DNA of 64,000 bases from Leptospira wolffii serovar Khorat str. Khorat-H2 (GCF_000306115.2 NZ_AKWX02000004.1:482501-546500); one strand, 5' to 3'. Shown: positions 36,054 through 45,575, counted from the stretch's first letter. The notes: a model not told the origin generated them from the sequence alone. Program-made: numbers and translations.

Positions 36054-37151
36054 ATGCGCTTCCAACCCGTTTTAGATAAGATCCCCGTTTACGAAGCGGG
36101 CAAACCGATCGAGCTAGTAGTTCGCGAATTCGGAATACCTCCCGAAAAGGTGATCAAACTCGCCTCCAACGAAAATCCGTTCGGAGTGGCTCCTAAAGTC
36201 GCTCAGGCGGTTACGGAAGCGGTAGGCAAAATGCCCCTGTATCCGGACGATTCCTATAAGGCTCTTAAGGACGCTCTTGCATCCGTGCATAAGGTGGATG
36301 CAAAAAATGTGATACAAGGAAATGGTAGCGATCAGATTTTCGATTTTGCGACACGTTCCGTTTTAACCCCGGGAGATAAGATCCTACAAAACGGTAAAAC
36401 ATTCTCCATGTATTCCATCTATGCGGGCCAATGCGGAGCGGAGACTATTTCGACCGATTCCATAGAGCACGATCTGAACCGGTTTTTGGATTCGTACAAG
36501 AAATTCTCCCCTAAGATCGTATTTCTTTGCACTCCTTGTAATCCAATCGGAGACGCTCTGGACAGATCCGACCTGTATTCGTTTCTGGAGAAGATTTCTC
36601 CCGAAACGATGGTGGTAGTCGATGCCGCTTATATCGATTTCGGAAAAACGAGAGACGCAAATAAGGATATTCCCGCATCGGATTTGATCTCCAAATTTCC
36701 GAACGTTTTATATACGAATACGTTCTCCAAGGCTTACGGTCTGGGCGGAATGAGAATCGGATACGGAATCGCGAACGAAGAAATGATCCGAGCCTTTTAT
36801 AAACTGAGACCTCCGTTCAACGTTTCCCAGCTTTCCCAACTCGCTGCCACCGTTGCGTTAGGGGAAACTGAATTTGTGTCTTCTTATCTTCGCTCGAATT
36901 TGGAAGAATTGCTTCGTTACGAGAAATTCTGCAAAGATAAGGGCCTTTCCTATTTCTCTTCCTACACGAATTTCATCACCGTAAAACTGGAGAATGCAAA
37001 GCTCTCCTCCACCGAACTTTTCGAAACTCTCCTCAAAGAAGGTCTTATTCTTCGGAACCTTAAAAGCTACGGACTGAATGCGATACGAATCACGATAGGA
37101 AGACCCGATCAAAACGACGTTCTACTCGATAGACTGGATAAGCTTTTGTAG
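36054..37151 (+). CDS. hisC: Histidinol-phosphate aminotransferase
   Basis: A 365-residue fold-type I PLP enzyme that converts imidazole-acetol phosphate to histidinol phosphate in histidine synthesis. Family text includes IKLASNENPFG, the PLP-contact QGNGSDQIFDF and CTPCNPIGD, the DAAYIDF Asp/Tyr pair, and the Schiff-base lysine in NTFSKAYGLGGMRIGYG. Length is standard. It begins 22 bases after the cyclase-peroxidase stop and may be co-transcribed with it, which has no obvious metabolic logic. No other his genes are nearby. A repeat-box hairpin follows five bases after its stop. Confidence 0.94.
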   Translation: MRFQPVLDKIPVYEAGKPIELVVREFGIPPEKVIKLASNENPFGVAPKVAQAVTEAVGKMPLYPDDSYKALKDALASVHKVDAKNVIQGNGSDQIFDFATRSVLTPGDKILQNGKTFSMYSIYAGQCGAETISTDSIEHDLNRFLDSYKKFSPKIVFLCTPCNPIGDALDRSDLYSFLEKISPETMVVVDAAYIDFGKTRDANKDIPASDLISKFPNVLYTNTFSKAYGLGGMRIGYGIANEEMIRAFYKLRPPFNVSQLSQLAATVALGETEFVSSYLRSNLEELLRYEKFCKDKGLSYFSSYTNFITVKLENAKLSSTELFETLLKEGLILRNLKSYGLNAIRITIGRPDQNDVLLDRLDKLL

Positions 37152-37156
37152 ATCGC

Positions 37157-37187
37157 CTCTCGATACAAAACGCGCGAAGCGCGTTTT
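37157..37187 (+). repeat. Repeat-box hairpin after hisC
   Basis: Box CTCTCGATACAAAAC (37157-37171) runs into a perfect palindrome AAAACGCGC-GAA-GCGCGTTTT (37167-37187). The stem ends in TTTT, so it can terminate transcription. It begins five bases after the hisC stop, exactly as the copy at 12342-12356 does behind the anti-sigma gene. A shortened copy CTCGATACAA followed by TTTTTTT lies after the chemoreceptor stop (20641-20632, minus). Confidence 0.65.
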
Positions 37188-37261
37188 ACTCGAGAACCAA
37201 TTGGATGCGTAGAATTGGAGCGGCACCCCCGAATACACGAGAATGCGTCGTTGAGGTTGGA

Positions 37262-37429
37262 TTATTTGTCGTAAAGATCGGGTTTGAGTTTTACAACCTT
37301 CTCTTCTTTTGCTTGGGAATTGTGAATCGTTTTGTTTCTGATTTCGGTACGGAAAAATTCTCTGCGAACCTGTCCTGAGCCAGAAGTGAGCTGGATTTTT
37401 TCCTGCTTGTCGCGTTCGGATTGAAACAT
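37262..37429 (-). CDS. Small basic/acidic protein, 55 residues
   Basis: A short gene with an ideal ribosome-binding site: GGAGG six bases before ATG on the minus strand. The product opens MFQSERDKQEKIQL and ends KLKPDLYDK. It has no cysteine, signal peptide or membrane segment, and is strongly charged, likely partly disordered. A long overlapping frame (37291-37509) in another phase lacks a ribosome-binding site and is less likely. No family recognised. A near-palindrome at 37519-37539 lies about 90 bases upstream and could regulate it. Confidence 0.6.
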   Translation of the reverse strand: MFQSERDKQEKIQLTSGSGQVRREFFRTEIRNKTIHNSQAKEEKVVKLKPDLYDK

Positions 37430-37518
37430 TCGAAACCTCCTTTTTTCGTTTCGGTATCGTTAGACCCGGAGACCTCTTTACTAGTTTCGTCCCGGGACTG
37501 CGATTTCATAACCGTATT

Positions 37519-37539
37519 ATGTCAAAAATTTTTCGACAT
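37519..37539. promoter_or_regulatory. Near-perfect A/T palindrome, possible operator
   Basis: ATGTC-AAAAATTTTTC-GACAT is a palindrome broken at a single pair near each arm's inner end. It lies in the 248-base gap between the OsmC gene and the 55-residue gene, about 90 bases upstream of the latter's start. Size and A/T core resemble repressor operators. No regulator can be named. Confidence 0.35.
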
Positions 37540-37614
37540 GATTAAGTTATCCGAACACTAAAACAATCGAATGACCGGAATATTACAAGTGATTGTTGCT
37601 TTTTCCCGCCCGCG

Positions 37615-37655
37615 ATTTCCGTAGATTCTCCGTTTTAAAGGAAATCTACGGAAAT
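37615..37655. repeat. 13-bp inverted repeat behind the OsmC gene
   Basis: Perfect arms ATTTCCGTAGATT (37615-37627) and AATCTACGGAAAT (37643-37655) with a 15-base spacer. It starts 22 bases downstream of the OsmC stop (minus strand). The arms are followed by GCGGGCGGG rather than a T-run on the minus strand, so a simple terminator is not certain. It may be a 3' stability hairpin or a small repeat element. Confidence 0.5.
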
Positions 37656-37677
37656 GGTTCGGTTTTCTTTCTAGAAT

Positions 37678-38118
37678 TTATTTTGCAGCCAGAGAATTCT
37701 GAGCGAGAACGGAGACTCCTTGTAAAGAATCCTTCACAGGGCAGATCCGATCGACATGCTTCAAGAGAGCGTCCACATTCGAAGAAGGAGAATCCGTTTG
37801 GATATCGATTCTATAACGTATTTCCGAAAACCCGGGGCGCACAGGAGCCAATTCCTGGAATCCGTCCAGATCCAGATCTCCGTCCACATAGATCTGAAAA
37901 TCCTTGAGTATCACATCGTGAGCCGGCGCATACAGAGATACTAGAACGCCCAAACAACTCGCCAGTCCGCCTAACAGATATTCGACGGGATTCGCCCCCT
38001 CGTCCGTTCCTCCCAAAATTTCCGGCTCATCCACCACCCATTTATGGTGTCTGGATTGCAGATTCAGCTTCAATCCGCCTGCCCAAGTTGCCTTACTTTC
38101 AAATACCGTATTCGCCAT
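37678..38118 (-). CDS. OsmC/Ohr family peroxide reductase
   Basis: A 146-residue OsmC-fold protein. The start MANTVFESKATW at 38118 has GGAGG seven bases upstream; a longer frame to 38280 adds 54 unrelated residues and is rejected. Both redox cysteines are in place: LLGGLASCLGVLVSLYA (central helix) and HVDRICPVKDSL near the C-terminus. These form the thiol pair that reduces organic hydroperoxides. The arginine/glutamate partners cannot be placed with certainty. It is separately transcribed from rarA (129 bases apart). Confidence 0.93.
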   Translation of the reverse strand: MANTVFESKATWAGGLKLNLQSRHHKWVVDEPEILGGTDEGANPVEYLLGGLASCLGVLVSLYAPAHDVILKDFQIYVDGDLDLDGFQELAPVRPGFSEIRYRIDIQTDSPSSNVDALLKHVDRICPVKDSLQGVSVLAQNSLAAK

Positions 38119-38246
38119 ATCGGTCCTCCGTTGTAAGGCAAAGCTGCGGGAGTTCCTTCCTCTTAGAAAATCATTAATCGCAATTACGGAGGAATTATTC
38201 GCTTTAACGAACAATCCATTAGGCGCAATTACAATAGATTGGTAAT

Positions 38247-39509
38247 TCAGTCGTAGTCCTTGCCTCGGAATTTTTTCCAAATCGATGCAAGGTGTTCTCG
38301 GATCTTTCCTTCCATTCCGTTTCGGGTGGGCTTATAGAATTGGGGCGGCCGCTCCGAGAGATCGTCCGGAAAATAGGAAAAAGGCACGAAGCCCCCGAAA
38401 TCATGAGGGTATTTGTATCCTTCTCCCGCTCCTTCCTTTTTATGAAAGTATGTAGGAGCGTTTCGGAGGCGGTTCGGAATCTTCAGACTGGGCCCCCTTT
38501 CCTTCACGAAAGCTAGAGCGGAATTGATTCCGTTATAAGCAGCATTGGACTTAGGACAGGAGGCAAGAAAGCTTGTCACTTGTCCTAATACGATTCTTCC
38601 TTCCGGCATACCTATGGCTTCCAAGGCTTGCAGTCCCGCAATGGCCAAAGGAAGCCCGTGAACGGACGCGTTTCCTATATCTTCGGAAGCGAGTATAATA
38701 AGCCTTCTCGCTATGAAGAGCGGATCCTCCCCTCCCTCCAACATCAAGGCAAGATAGAATAACGCGGCATCCGGATCGCTCCCTCTCACCGATTTAATGA
38801 ATGCGGAGATCACGTCGTAATGACTCTCTCCACTTTGGTCGTATTCTATGACCCTGCTCTCTAAAAAGTCCTCCACATCGGAGGCTTGGATTTCCGCACC
38901 ATTCTCCCTCGAAAGAACGAGTCCCTCCAAGTTGGAAAGTAGCTTCCGAGCGTCCCCTCCGGAATAGCGTACTAGGAGGATTTTCGCGTCTTCCTTCAGA
39001 TTCGGTCTGGGATCCAGAGAATTCAAACCTCTCTCCAGAATTCCGAGCAAATCGGATTCGGATAGAGGTTCCAGTCTCAGAACCTGAAGTCTAGATAATA
39101 ATGGTTTTGTAATACGGAAAGAAGGACTCTCGGTGGTCGCTCCTATCAGCACGAGACTTCCTGTCTCCACTCCTTTCAGCAAGCTATCCTGTTGAGAGGA
39201 GCTGAATCTATGGATCTCGTCCAGAAAGAGCAGGATACTTCCTTCTTTTTCCGATCTCTCCAGTAGCTTCTTAATGTCCGCGACTCCCGTGGTGACCGCA
39301 TTGTATTCCACGAAAGGCAACTTCCAATTCGAACCTAGGATGCGAGCCAGAGTGGACTTTCCCGTTCCCGGGGGACCGTAGAGTAGAATGCTCACCGGTT
39401 CTTTGAATTTTTGGAGTTGTTGCTTAGCCTTATCCTGTCCGATCACATCCGAAAATTTATCGGGTCTGATCCTATGGGGAAGAGGAGCTTTTTCAAACAG
39501 ACTGCCCAA
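38247..39509 (-). CDS. rarA: Replication-associated recombination protein A
   Basis: A 420-residue AAA+ ATPase of the RarA/MgsA/WRNIP1 family, which acts at stalled replication forks. Visible motifs are [16 protein letters not shown], Walker [12 protein letters not shown], Walker [11 protein letters not shown], sensor text [13 protein letters not shown] and the C-terminal family block [21 protein letters not shown]. The start is taken as TTG 39509 ([16 protein letters not shown]), preceded by GGGAAG and overlapping the end of the Cys-rich small gene upstream, hence translational coupling. A frame to 39569 adds unrelated residues. It is last in the mutL-DedA-small gene-rarA group. Confidence 0.94.
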   Translation of the reverse strand: MGSLFEKAPLPHRIRPDKFSDVIGQDKAKQQLQKFKEPVSILLYGPPGTGKSTLARILGSNWKLPFVEYNAVTTGVADIKKLLERSEKEGSILLFLDEIHRFSSSQQDSLLKGVETGSLVLIGATTESPSFRITKPLLSRLQVLRLEPLSESDLLGILERGLNSLDPRPNLKEDAKILLVRYSGGDARKLLSNLEGLVLSRENGAEIQASDVEDFLESRVIEYDQSGESHYDVISAFIKSVRGSDPDAALFYLALMLEGGEDPLFIARRLIILASEDIGNASVHGLPLAIAGLQALEAIGMPEGRIVLGQVTSFLASCPKSNAAYNGINSALAFVKERGPSLKIPNRLRNAPTYFHKKEGAGEGYKYPHDFGGFVPFSYFPDDLSERPPQFYKPTRNGMEGKIREHLASIWKKFRGKDYD

Positions 39510-39729
39510 GTTCTTCCCATTCCCGTTGCACCTTTCGAACGCAAGAACGAATCGTAGAGTTGCAAACATCGCAGGCGCTATGACAGCAGACCAAGGATTG
39601 CTCCCGGATCTTTCCGTCTAGAACATTCTCCACCAACTCGCAGATCCTAGGAGGAAGATCGAACCAATCCAGGTTTTCCAGAATCAGTTCTTTTCTAGTT
39701 TTCGGGATCAGTCTTGGAGAATCGTCCAT
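39493..39729 (-). CDS. Small Cys-cluster protein coupled to rarA
   Basis: A 78-residue protein from ATG 39729 ([21 protein letters not shown] upstream). The C-terminal half has a dense cysteine cluster, [19 protein letters not shown], which could bind zinc or an iron-sulfur cluster. No family recognised. Its stop lies inside the start region of rarA (17-base overlap), so both are made together. Sitting between a DedA gene and rarA downstream of mutL, it may have a DNA-repair role, but only context supports that. Confidence 0.65.
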   Translation of the reverse strand: MDDSPRLIPKTRKELILENLDWFDLPPRICELVENVLDGKIREQSLVCCHSACDVCNSTIRSCVRKVQREWEELGQSV

Positions 39730-39775
39730 CTTCTTTTCTTTTGCTTTCAAAACGGATGCTCGTCAATCGCAAAGT

Positions 39776-40372
39776 CTAGCCTGCGATCCACCCGCCTTTG
39801 ATTAGATAGTAATAGATATAGAAACGAGGAATACGAAATAGAGCCGCTAAGAAAAAAAGTCGAAATTTCATACCCATGGCTCCGGCCGCCACCGAAGTCC
39901 AAGAATACGGCAAAGGAGTCAGAGCCCCGAGTACGACGGCCCAGAATCCGAAACGCTTCACATACACTTCCAGTTTTTCTTCGTGATTTCGCACGAATTT
40001 AGTAAACGCATCCAATTTAGGAAGTAGGAACTTTCCTTGAGAGTAGGAACAAATTCCTCCCAACAAGGAACCTGCGGAAGCAAAGAAGATCACCCAGAAA
40101 TCGGGCATTTTTGCAGCGACCGCCAGAATCAAAAAAGTGTCCGGAGGAAGAAACACATGCACCGAATCCGCAACTAGAATGGAAAGTCCGACTCCCGCGA
40201 CTCCTGTGAAGTTCAAAAAGGCTTCGGCGGCCCAGACTACTTGGTCGCTAAAGAAGCGCGCTAAGACCAGAACGACTAGGAATAATACTACGCTCGCCAC
40301 TAAGGTTTGTTTTAATAGTTGGGCGAGTATTTTCTCTGTGGAATTACTGATTTCGGTGGATTCGGATTTCAA
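39776..40372 (-). CDS. DedA/VTT family membrane protein
   Basis: A 198-residue membrane protein with about five helices. VTT-domain text is visible: DSVHVFLPPDTFLILAVA (re-entrant loop), SLLGGICSYSQGKF (the G-x3-G-x3-Y/S pattern) and GFWAVVLGALTPLPYSWTSVAAGAMGM, near the conserved loop with its Pro and Gly residues. DedA relatives act as phospholipid scramblases or proton-dependent transporters and affect envelope homeostasis. Its stop lies close to the next gene and its start is five bases after the mutL stop, so it is co-transcribed with mutL. Confidence 0.87.
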   Translation of the reverse strand: MKSESTEISNSTEKILAQLLKQTLVASVVLFLVVLVLARFFSDQVVWAAEAFLNFTGVAGVGLSILVADSVHVFLPPDTFLILAVAAKMPDFWVIFFASAGSLLGGICSYSQGKFLLPKLDAFTKFVRNHEEKLEVYVKRFGFWAVVLGALTPLPYSWTSVAAGAMGMKFRLFFLAALFRIPRFYIYYYLIKGGWIAG

Positions 40373-40377
40373 ATCGT

Positions 40378-42162
40378 TTACCTACGATGGAACATTCTTT
40401 CTAGATCTTCCCGGGTCAATTTTACCAGGGTTGGACGCCCGTGAGGGCAACGCGCGGGATTCTCGCAATAACTAAGACGGTTTAAAAGCTCTGCGATAAG
40501 ATGATCGGAGAGTTGGTCCCCTTTTTTTACCGCGGATCGGCAGGCAACGCATTTGGCCATGAGATCGTACAATTCGGGTTCCTGAACTTCCTTACCTCCG
40601 ATTCTATTCAAGAAATCTAATACGATTTCCTTTTCGTGACCGGGCAGGAAATACCCGGGCACCTCCCGAAGCACCATCGTATCCTCACCTAAAGAATCCA
40701 ATTTGAGTCCCACTTCCTGGTATTCGGAAAGTCGCTCCTTGATTTCCTCGGCCTCCTGTTTGGACACCGGAATTCTCAACGGAGTCAAAAGAGGTTGGAT
40801 TCCGTAATTCTTCTTTTTCAGTTTTCTTAATACTTCTTCGTAACGGATTCTTTCGTGGGCGGTATGTTGGTCTATGATATAGAATCCGTCCTCTCCCTCC
40901 GCAAGGATGAAAGTCTCGAATAGGAGTCCGAAATGCTTTTTGGGGATAAACTCCGAATGTTTGATGGGTATGTCAGTTAATTCGTGCAGTCGGGATCCCG
41001 GCCCTATATTCTCCACAGGAAAAGAAGGGGAATGCCTGACTTCTTCGTATAATTCTCCTCCCAATAATTGCTGCTCTTCCGTTTTCGAAGAGGAACTAGA
41101 AAAGGAATGCAATGTACTCTGCATATTCTTGGGTTCCGGTCTGAGTAGTCGGTTCTTAAGTTCCAAGAAACTGACCGGAGTGCTGGATCGTAATTCCTTC
41201 TGGATCAATTGCAAAAAGAACGTATTAAATCCTTCCTCGTCCAAAAAGCGAATCTCTTTCTTGGCGGGATGCACGTTCACATCGATGGACTCGGGATCCA
41301 CTTCGAAGAATAAAAAGCAATACGGATGAGCGTTCGGGGGAAGTAACTCGTCATAACATTTCTTTAATAGATGGGATGAATATTTGATCTCCACCGGTCT
41401 TCCGTTGATGAAGATGAACTGACCGGTCCGATTTGACTTATAGAAATCCGGATCGCTGATGTATCCGAAAGCCTTCCAGCCCTTTCTTTCGTGTTGGACT
41501 TCCAACAAATGGTCCCGAAAATTTTCCCCGAAAAGGTCTATGATTCTTTCCCGTTTATTCTTGGGAGCGAGTCGATAGATCTCCTTATGATCCTGTACGA
41601 ATCGAAAACGGATATCCTCCCGAGCGAGAGCCTGCACGGAAACTCTATCCCGGATTTTCTTGTCTTCGGATCGAACGGACTTCAGGAATTTCCTGCGTAC
41701 GGGGGTATTATAAAATAGGTCTTCGATTAAAATACGAGTGCCCCTAAAACCTGGGATCGCTTCTTTGGAAAGGATTTTTCCCTTCTCCGCATGTACCTTC
41801 CAAGCTGTGTCGGATCCCCTCCCTGTCTCCAGAGTGAGTTTGGAAACGGACGCAATGGATGCCAAAGCCTCCCCTCTAAATCCGTAGGAAGAAACGAGTT
41901 CCAAATCTCGGAGAGTTCGGATCTTACTCGTGGCATGTCTTTGGAGAGCGAGGGGAATATCCTCTTCTTGGATTCCGGAACCGTTATCGGAAAGTAAAAG
42001 AGAGGTAAGACCTCCGTCCCTAGATTCGACTTCGATCGTATCCGCGCCGGCGTCTACGGAGTTTTCCATCATTTCTTTCAAGACGGAATGCGCCGACTCT
42101 ATGACTTCTCCGGCGGCAATTTGGTTGATGAGTTCCGGACTGAGTTCTTGGATCCTTCCCAT
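40378..42162 (-). CDS. mutL: DNA mismatch repair protein MutL
   Basis: A 594-residue GHKL ATPase that couples MutS to strand cleavage. ATPase motifs: [40 protein letters not shown] and [10 protein letters not shown]. The C-terminal dimerisation domain holds [20 protein letters not shown] text, with the endonuclease motif written as [11 protein letters not shown] near residue 425, followed by [10 protein letters not shown] and CPHGRP. These suggest an active endonuclease-type MutL, as in most bacteria without MutH. It heads an operon with the DedA gene, the small Cys-cluster gene and rarA. MutS is not in the window. Confidence 0.96.
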   Translation of the reverse strand: MGRIQELSPELINQIAAGEVIESAHSVLKEMMENSVDAGADTIEVESRDGGLTSLLLSDNGSGIQEEDIPLALQRHATSKIRTLRDLELVSSYGFRGEALASIASVSKLTLETGRGSDTAWKVHAEKGKILSKEAIPGFRGTRILIEDLFYNTPVRRKFLKSVRSEDKKIRDRVSVQALAREDIRFRFVQDHKEIYRLAPKNKRERIIDLFGENFRDHLLEVQHERKGWKAFGYISDPDFYKSNRTGQFIFINGRPVEIKYSSHLLKKCYDELLPPNAHPYCFLFFEVDPESIDVNVHPAKKEIRFLDEEGFNTFFLQLIQKELRSSTPVSFLELKNRLLRPEPKNMQSTLHSFSSSSSKTEEQQLLGGELYEEVRHSPSFPVENIGPGSRLHELTDIPIKHSEFIPKKHFGLLFETFILAEGEDGFYIIDQHTAHERIRYEEVLRKLKKKNYGIQPLLTPLRIPVSKQEAEEIKERLSEYQEVGLKLDSLGEDTMVLREVPGYFLPGHEKEIVLDFLNRIGGKEVQEPELYDLMAKCVACRSAVKKGDQLSDHLIAELLNRLSYCENPARCPHGRPTLVKLTREDLERMFHRR

Positions 42163-42198
42163 GGGATAGACCTAGGATCCGGATAGGGAAGGATTATG

Positions 42199-44223
42199 TC
42201 AAGATTGGATTTCCGGTTTAGAGAGACCGATTTCCAGAATAAATACGGAACCGCTATGAGGAATGCTCTTCACCAGGATATCCCCGTCCATCTTCTGAGC
42301 CAAGGCCTTGCAAAGAGCGAGTCCTAATCCGGCTCCCTGGAAGGGCTTAGTTACACCCGAATCCACTTGTTGGAAAGGATTGAAGATAGATCCTAGTTTA
42401 TCCTCCGGGATTCCGATCCCGGTATCCTCCACCTGGAAGCGAAGCCTATACTGGAAGTTGCTCTCTCCCAACTTTTCAGCCAGCAGTCGAATACTTCCTT
42501 CCTTCGTGAATTTCTCCGCGTTTTCTAAAAGAACTAGAAGCATGGTCTTGAATCTTTCCTCGTCTCCTTCCACTGCCTCCGGTAAATTCTCGTCTACGAC
42601 CACTTGGAAGTGAATCCCCTTTCGACGAATCCTATCTTCCACACGCATCGCGGCCTCGTAAATAGCCGCCCTCAAATTGAATTTTCGGTTCAGTAGGAAA
42701 AGAGTACCTTTCTCTATGCTAGAGGCGTCTATCATGGATCCGAGAATCACCATCATCGCGTCTCCGCTTCTTTTTAGGAGTTCCAACATTTCCTTATGTT
42801 CCGGCTTTAAGTCCGACTCCAGAAGCATTTGGGTGATTCCCATGATTCCATTCATGGGAGTACGAACCTCGTGGTCCACATTGATTAGGAATTCGGTTTT
42901 TGCCTTATTGGCCTCTTCAGCTTCGTCCCTGGCGAATTCCAATTCTCTAGTGCGCTTTCTGACTAATTCCTCCAAGTTCACGTTCAACATCTCTTGGATC
43001 TTTTCTCTCTCCCGGAAACCGCTTAGTAGTTTACTGGAAAGGGAAATCGCATTAGCTAAAACGAATATTCCCACTCCTATCCCGCTCAACTCCCAGGAGT
43101 CCAAGAGTTCCGCGTGAAATAGTATCTCGCTTCCTAAGAAGAATAGAAGGAATAGAAATCCGGTTAAATAGATCCGTGCCCCCACCATTCCCGTCCATAC
43201 CGCGTGGGCAAGAACGGAAAGAGAAACGATCCCCATGAGCAAAAAAGCGAAATAGGAAGGAACAATCAGGTAGGAATAGATTTCGGAACCGGTAAATAAG
43301 GTGATTAGAGTGAAGAGGATCGCGATTATATATCCGATTTTTAAGAAAATCTTTCCGAAGGGGACCGGAAAAACGGAAAGAAGAAAATGCAAGGCCATGG
43401 GCATTCCCATAAACCAAGTGATGAATTCCACTCTCAGATAAACTTCGGGCCCTAAAAGGAAATGATCGGGAAAGAGTCTTACTCCCGTGGAATACAATCT
43501 CAACCCCACCGTCATGGATAATAATCCGAGTATAAGAGCGGAAGGATCCTTTTTATAAAATACCGAAATAAAGATATGAAAAAGGCCTAAAAAGAAAAGT
43601 CCTCCGAAAAGGATCGCTTCCAAATCCCTTCGATCCATATAATAGCGGTTCACGCAATCGGGTAGTCCTAGGATGGGGGGCTTCCAGAGACCTCCTTTTC
43701 TATAATAATAATTGGAGATTTCGAAATCCAAGACCGCATTTCCTTGCCAGGCAGGAAGAATGGTATAGCTCGTCAGTAAGGCCAAGGAATCCGGAGAAGG
43801 ATCTCCCACTTTTCCTACCTCGGTGATCGGAACCCCATTGAAGAGTATTCTGTAATTGGTTCCCTGATCGTAAGAAACAAGATGCAGACTTTCCACCGGA
43901 TCCTTGGAATGCAATTCCACTCGATACAAAGCCTTTCCGTATTTGGGTAAGGAAGTACCGAACCAATCCACACCGATCCAACTTCCCGGAGCGGTTTGTA
44001 GGATGAATTTCTCCGGATTACCGGGAAGTCCTCGATCGGGAGTCTCCCCCAGCCAGGCGAATTTCCAATCCCCCGCCAGCCGATAACATCCTCTCCCGTT
44101 TTTAGCCTGGTCCCAGTCCATGACCCCGTTCTGCATAGGAGCTTTACGCGGAGAAGGAGTACAGAAAGAACCGAAAAATAAGGCGAGGGCCAGGATACAA
44201 ATGCGGACCGTGAGAATTCTCAT
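42199..44223 (-). CDS. 7TM-DISM sensor histidine kinase
   Basis: A 674-residue membrane kinase. The N-terminus has a lipoprotein-like signal (LALFFGSFCTPSP). A jelly-roll-like extracellular domain (about 35-185, including YRVELHSKD and YRILFNGVPITEVG) precedes seven transmembrane helices (about 200-405), as in 7TMR-DISM receptors that sense carbohydrates or related ligands. A coiled linker follows, then HisKA with His in LINVDHEVRTPMNGIMG (about 450). The HATPase boxes are NAEKFT, DTGIGIP and GAGLGLAL. No receiver domain. It is the last gene of the long minus-strand cluster starting at 50572. Confidence 0.93.
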   Translation of the reverse strand: MRILTVRICILALALFFGSFCTPSPRKAPMQNGVMDWDQAKNGRGCYRLAGDWKFAWLGETPDRGLPGNPEKFILQTAPGSWIGVDWFGTSLPKYGKALYRVELHSKDPVESLHLVSYDQGTNYRILFNGVPITEVGKVGDPSPDSLALLTSYTILPAWQGNAVLDFEISNYYYRKGGLWKPPILGLPDCVNRYYMDRRDLEAILFGGLFFLGLFHIFISVFYKKDPSALILGLLSMTVGLRLYSTGVRLFPDHFLLGPEVYLRVEFITWFMGMPMALHFLLSVFPVPFGKIFLKIGYIIAILFTLITLFTGSEIYSYLIVPSYFAFLLMGIVSLSVLAHAVWTGMVGARIYLTGFLFLLFFLGSEILFHAELLDSWELSGIGVGIFVLANAISLSSKLLSGFREREKIQEMLNVNLEELVRKRTRELEFARDEAEEANKAKTEFLINVDHEVRTPMNGIMGITQMLLESDLKPEHKEMLELLKRSGDAMMVILGSMIDASSIEKGTLFLLNRKFNLRAAIYEAAMRVEDRIRRKGIHFQVVVDENLPEAVEGDEERFKTMLLVLLENAEKFTKEGSIRLLAEKLGESNFQYRLRFQVEDTGIGIPEDKLGSIFNPFQQVDSGVTKPFQGAGLGLALCKALAQKMDGDILVKSIPHSGSVFILEIGLSKPEIQS

Positions 44224-44297
44224 CTTCGTTCGGGACTAAGTTCTATCGTCGATCGGATAATCGTCCAGGAGAAAACGATTCTTAGATAGGATCCACT

Positions 44298-45554
44298 TCA
44301 AACCGAGTCGGCCTGGGAACGGATAAACGGAGCCTTAGGCGAAAGAAAGTATCCGCTTAAAGAAGCGAATAATACGGGAGTGAAATTGGAGACTCCCGTC
44401 AATCCAGCGAGAAGAATGGTGGTGCTAATCGGAGTCTTTGTCACGGACGCGTTAACCGATGCCATGAGACAAATCAATAGGAAGGACTCGTTTTCCGTGG
44501 GAAAAAAATCCATGAGAAATCTTCCGGAAACGGCTCCCAAGAAGAAGAGCGGAATGATGATCCCTCCCCTCCAACCGCTGGAAACGGTGATATTGATGGA
44601 AAGAATCTTAAGTAAAGCCAGAGTCCCGAAAAAGACCCAAGTACCTTTTGTGACGACGATCTCATTCAATTGATCGTGGCTGAAATAGCGCGTAAGAGGC
44701 TCGTAGAATGCGATCAGACCTAAAAGCAACCCTCCGATCGTGGTTTTTACGAAGATAGGAGCGGCAATTTTAGAAAAAGAAAATTTAGTGATCTGGAATA
44801 CTCCGTAAAAGACCCATCCCACTAATGCTCCCGCAATTCCGAACACAATCGCGTATTGAAAGTCCTCTATCCCTCCCGGAACATATTGAGGGAACTGCCA
44901 GGTGGGTCCTATGCCTATATCGGTCATGAATAGAAAAACGAAATAGGCCGAGCAACTGGATAAGAACGCGGGTAAAAGCGCCTCGTAGTATTCCACGACA
45001 TGCCTGTGTTGTAGGATCTCCAACGCGAATAAGGCCCCTCCCAAAGGAGAACCGAATAGGGAAGTAAATCCGGCCGCCATGCCCGCGATGGTCATGGAGC
45101 GTAGTTCTTCCCCTTCTAGGCCCAGTTTTTCTGCGAACCAACTTCCTATCGATCCTGTGACCTGAACCAAAGGAGCCTCGGGCCCCGCACTTCCTCCTGC
45201 GGAAATACTCAAAAGAGAGGACAATGCCATGGACGGATTGTTCTTAGGATCCAGTTTTCCGCCTCGGAAGCGGATATTATCGATCACGAGGGAAATTTCT
45301 CCCGGCTCTCCCAATACGTGAATCAAGAGACCGATCAATAGGCCCGCAAAAGTCATGATTAGAATAACATAATGTCCTTCGAAGCCGGAAAGTAATCTGG
45401 TCAGGAATTCCAGGCATTTCCAAAAAAGCGCCGAGAAAAGACCCGCAAAAATTCCCAAGAGTACGTAAAGAATACTCCAGCGGGAAAGCATAAAGGGATT
45501 CTTTCGGGAAAGTACGAAAGCTGGATTCTTAAAAAAGGCTAAAACCCTGTCCAT
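44298..45554 (-). CDS. ClC-type chloride channel/antiporter
   Basis: A 418-residue ClC membrane protein with about ten or more helices. The selectivity motif GSAGPEAPLVQ carries the gating glutamate, and GSPLGGALFALEIL has the internal glutamate. Both are typical of proton-coupled chloride or fluoride exchangers rather than passive channels. GWRGGIIIPLFFLGA matches the third motif. No CBS domains are attached. It follows purM by 21 bases. The ion (chloride or fluoride) cannot be decided, though the motif is closer to chloride-type ClC. Confidence 0.93.
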   Translation of the reverse strand: MDRVLAFFKNPAFVLSRKNPFMLSRWSILYVLLGIFAGLFSALFWKCLEFLTRLLSGFEGHYVILIMTFAGLLIGLLIHVLGEPGEISLVIDNIRFRGGKLDPKNNPSMALSSLLSISAGGSAGPEAPLVQVTGSIGSWFAEKLGLEGEELRSMTIAGMAAGFTSLFGSPLGGALFALEILQHRHVVEYYEALLPAFLSSCSAYFVFLFMTDIGIGPTWQFPQYVPGGIEDFQYAIVFGIAGALVGWVFYGVFQITKFSFSKIAAPIFVKTTIGGLLLGLIAFYEPLTRYFSHDQLNEIVVTKGTWVFFGTLALLKILSINITVSSGWRGGIIIPLFFLGAVSGRFLMDFFPTENESFLLICLMASVNASVTKTPISTTILLAGLTGVSNFTPVLFASLSGYFLSPKAPFIRSQADSV

Positions 45555-45575
45555 ATACGGTATTGTTAGGCGATT

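Noticed and set aside
37291..37509. Minus-strand 72-codon frame
   Set aside because: No ribosome-binding site, and the product is biased to Ser/Lys. It overlaps a 55-codon frame that has an ideal GGAGG site.
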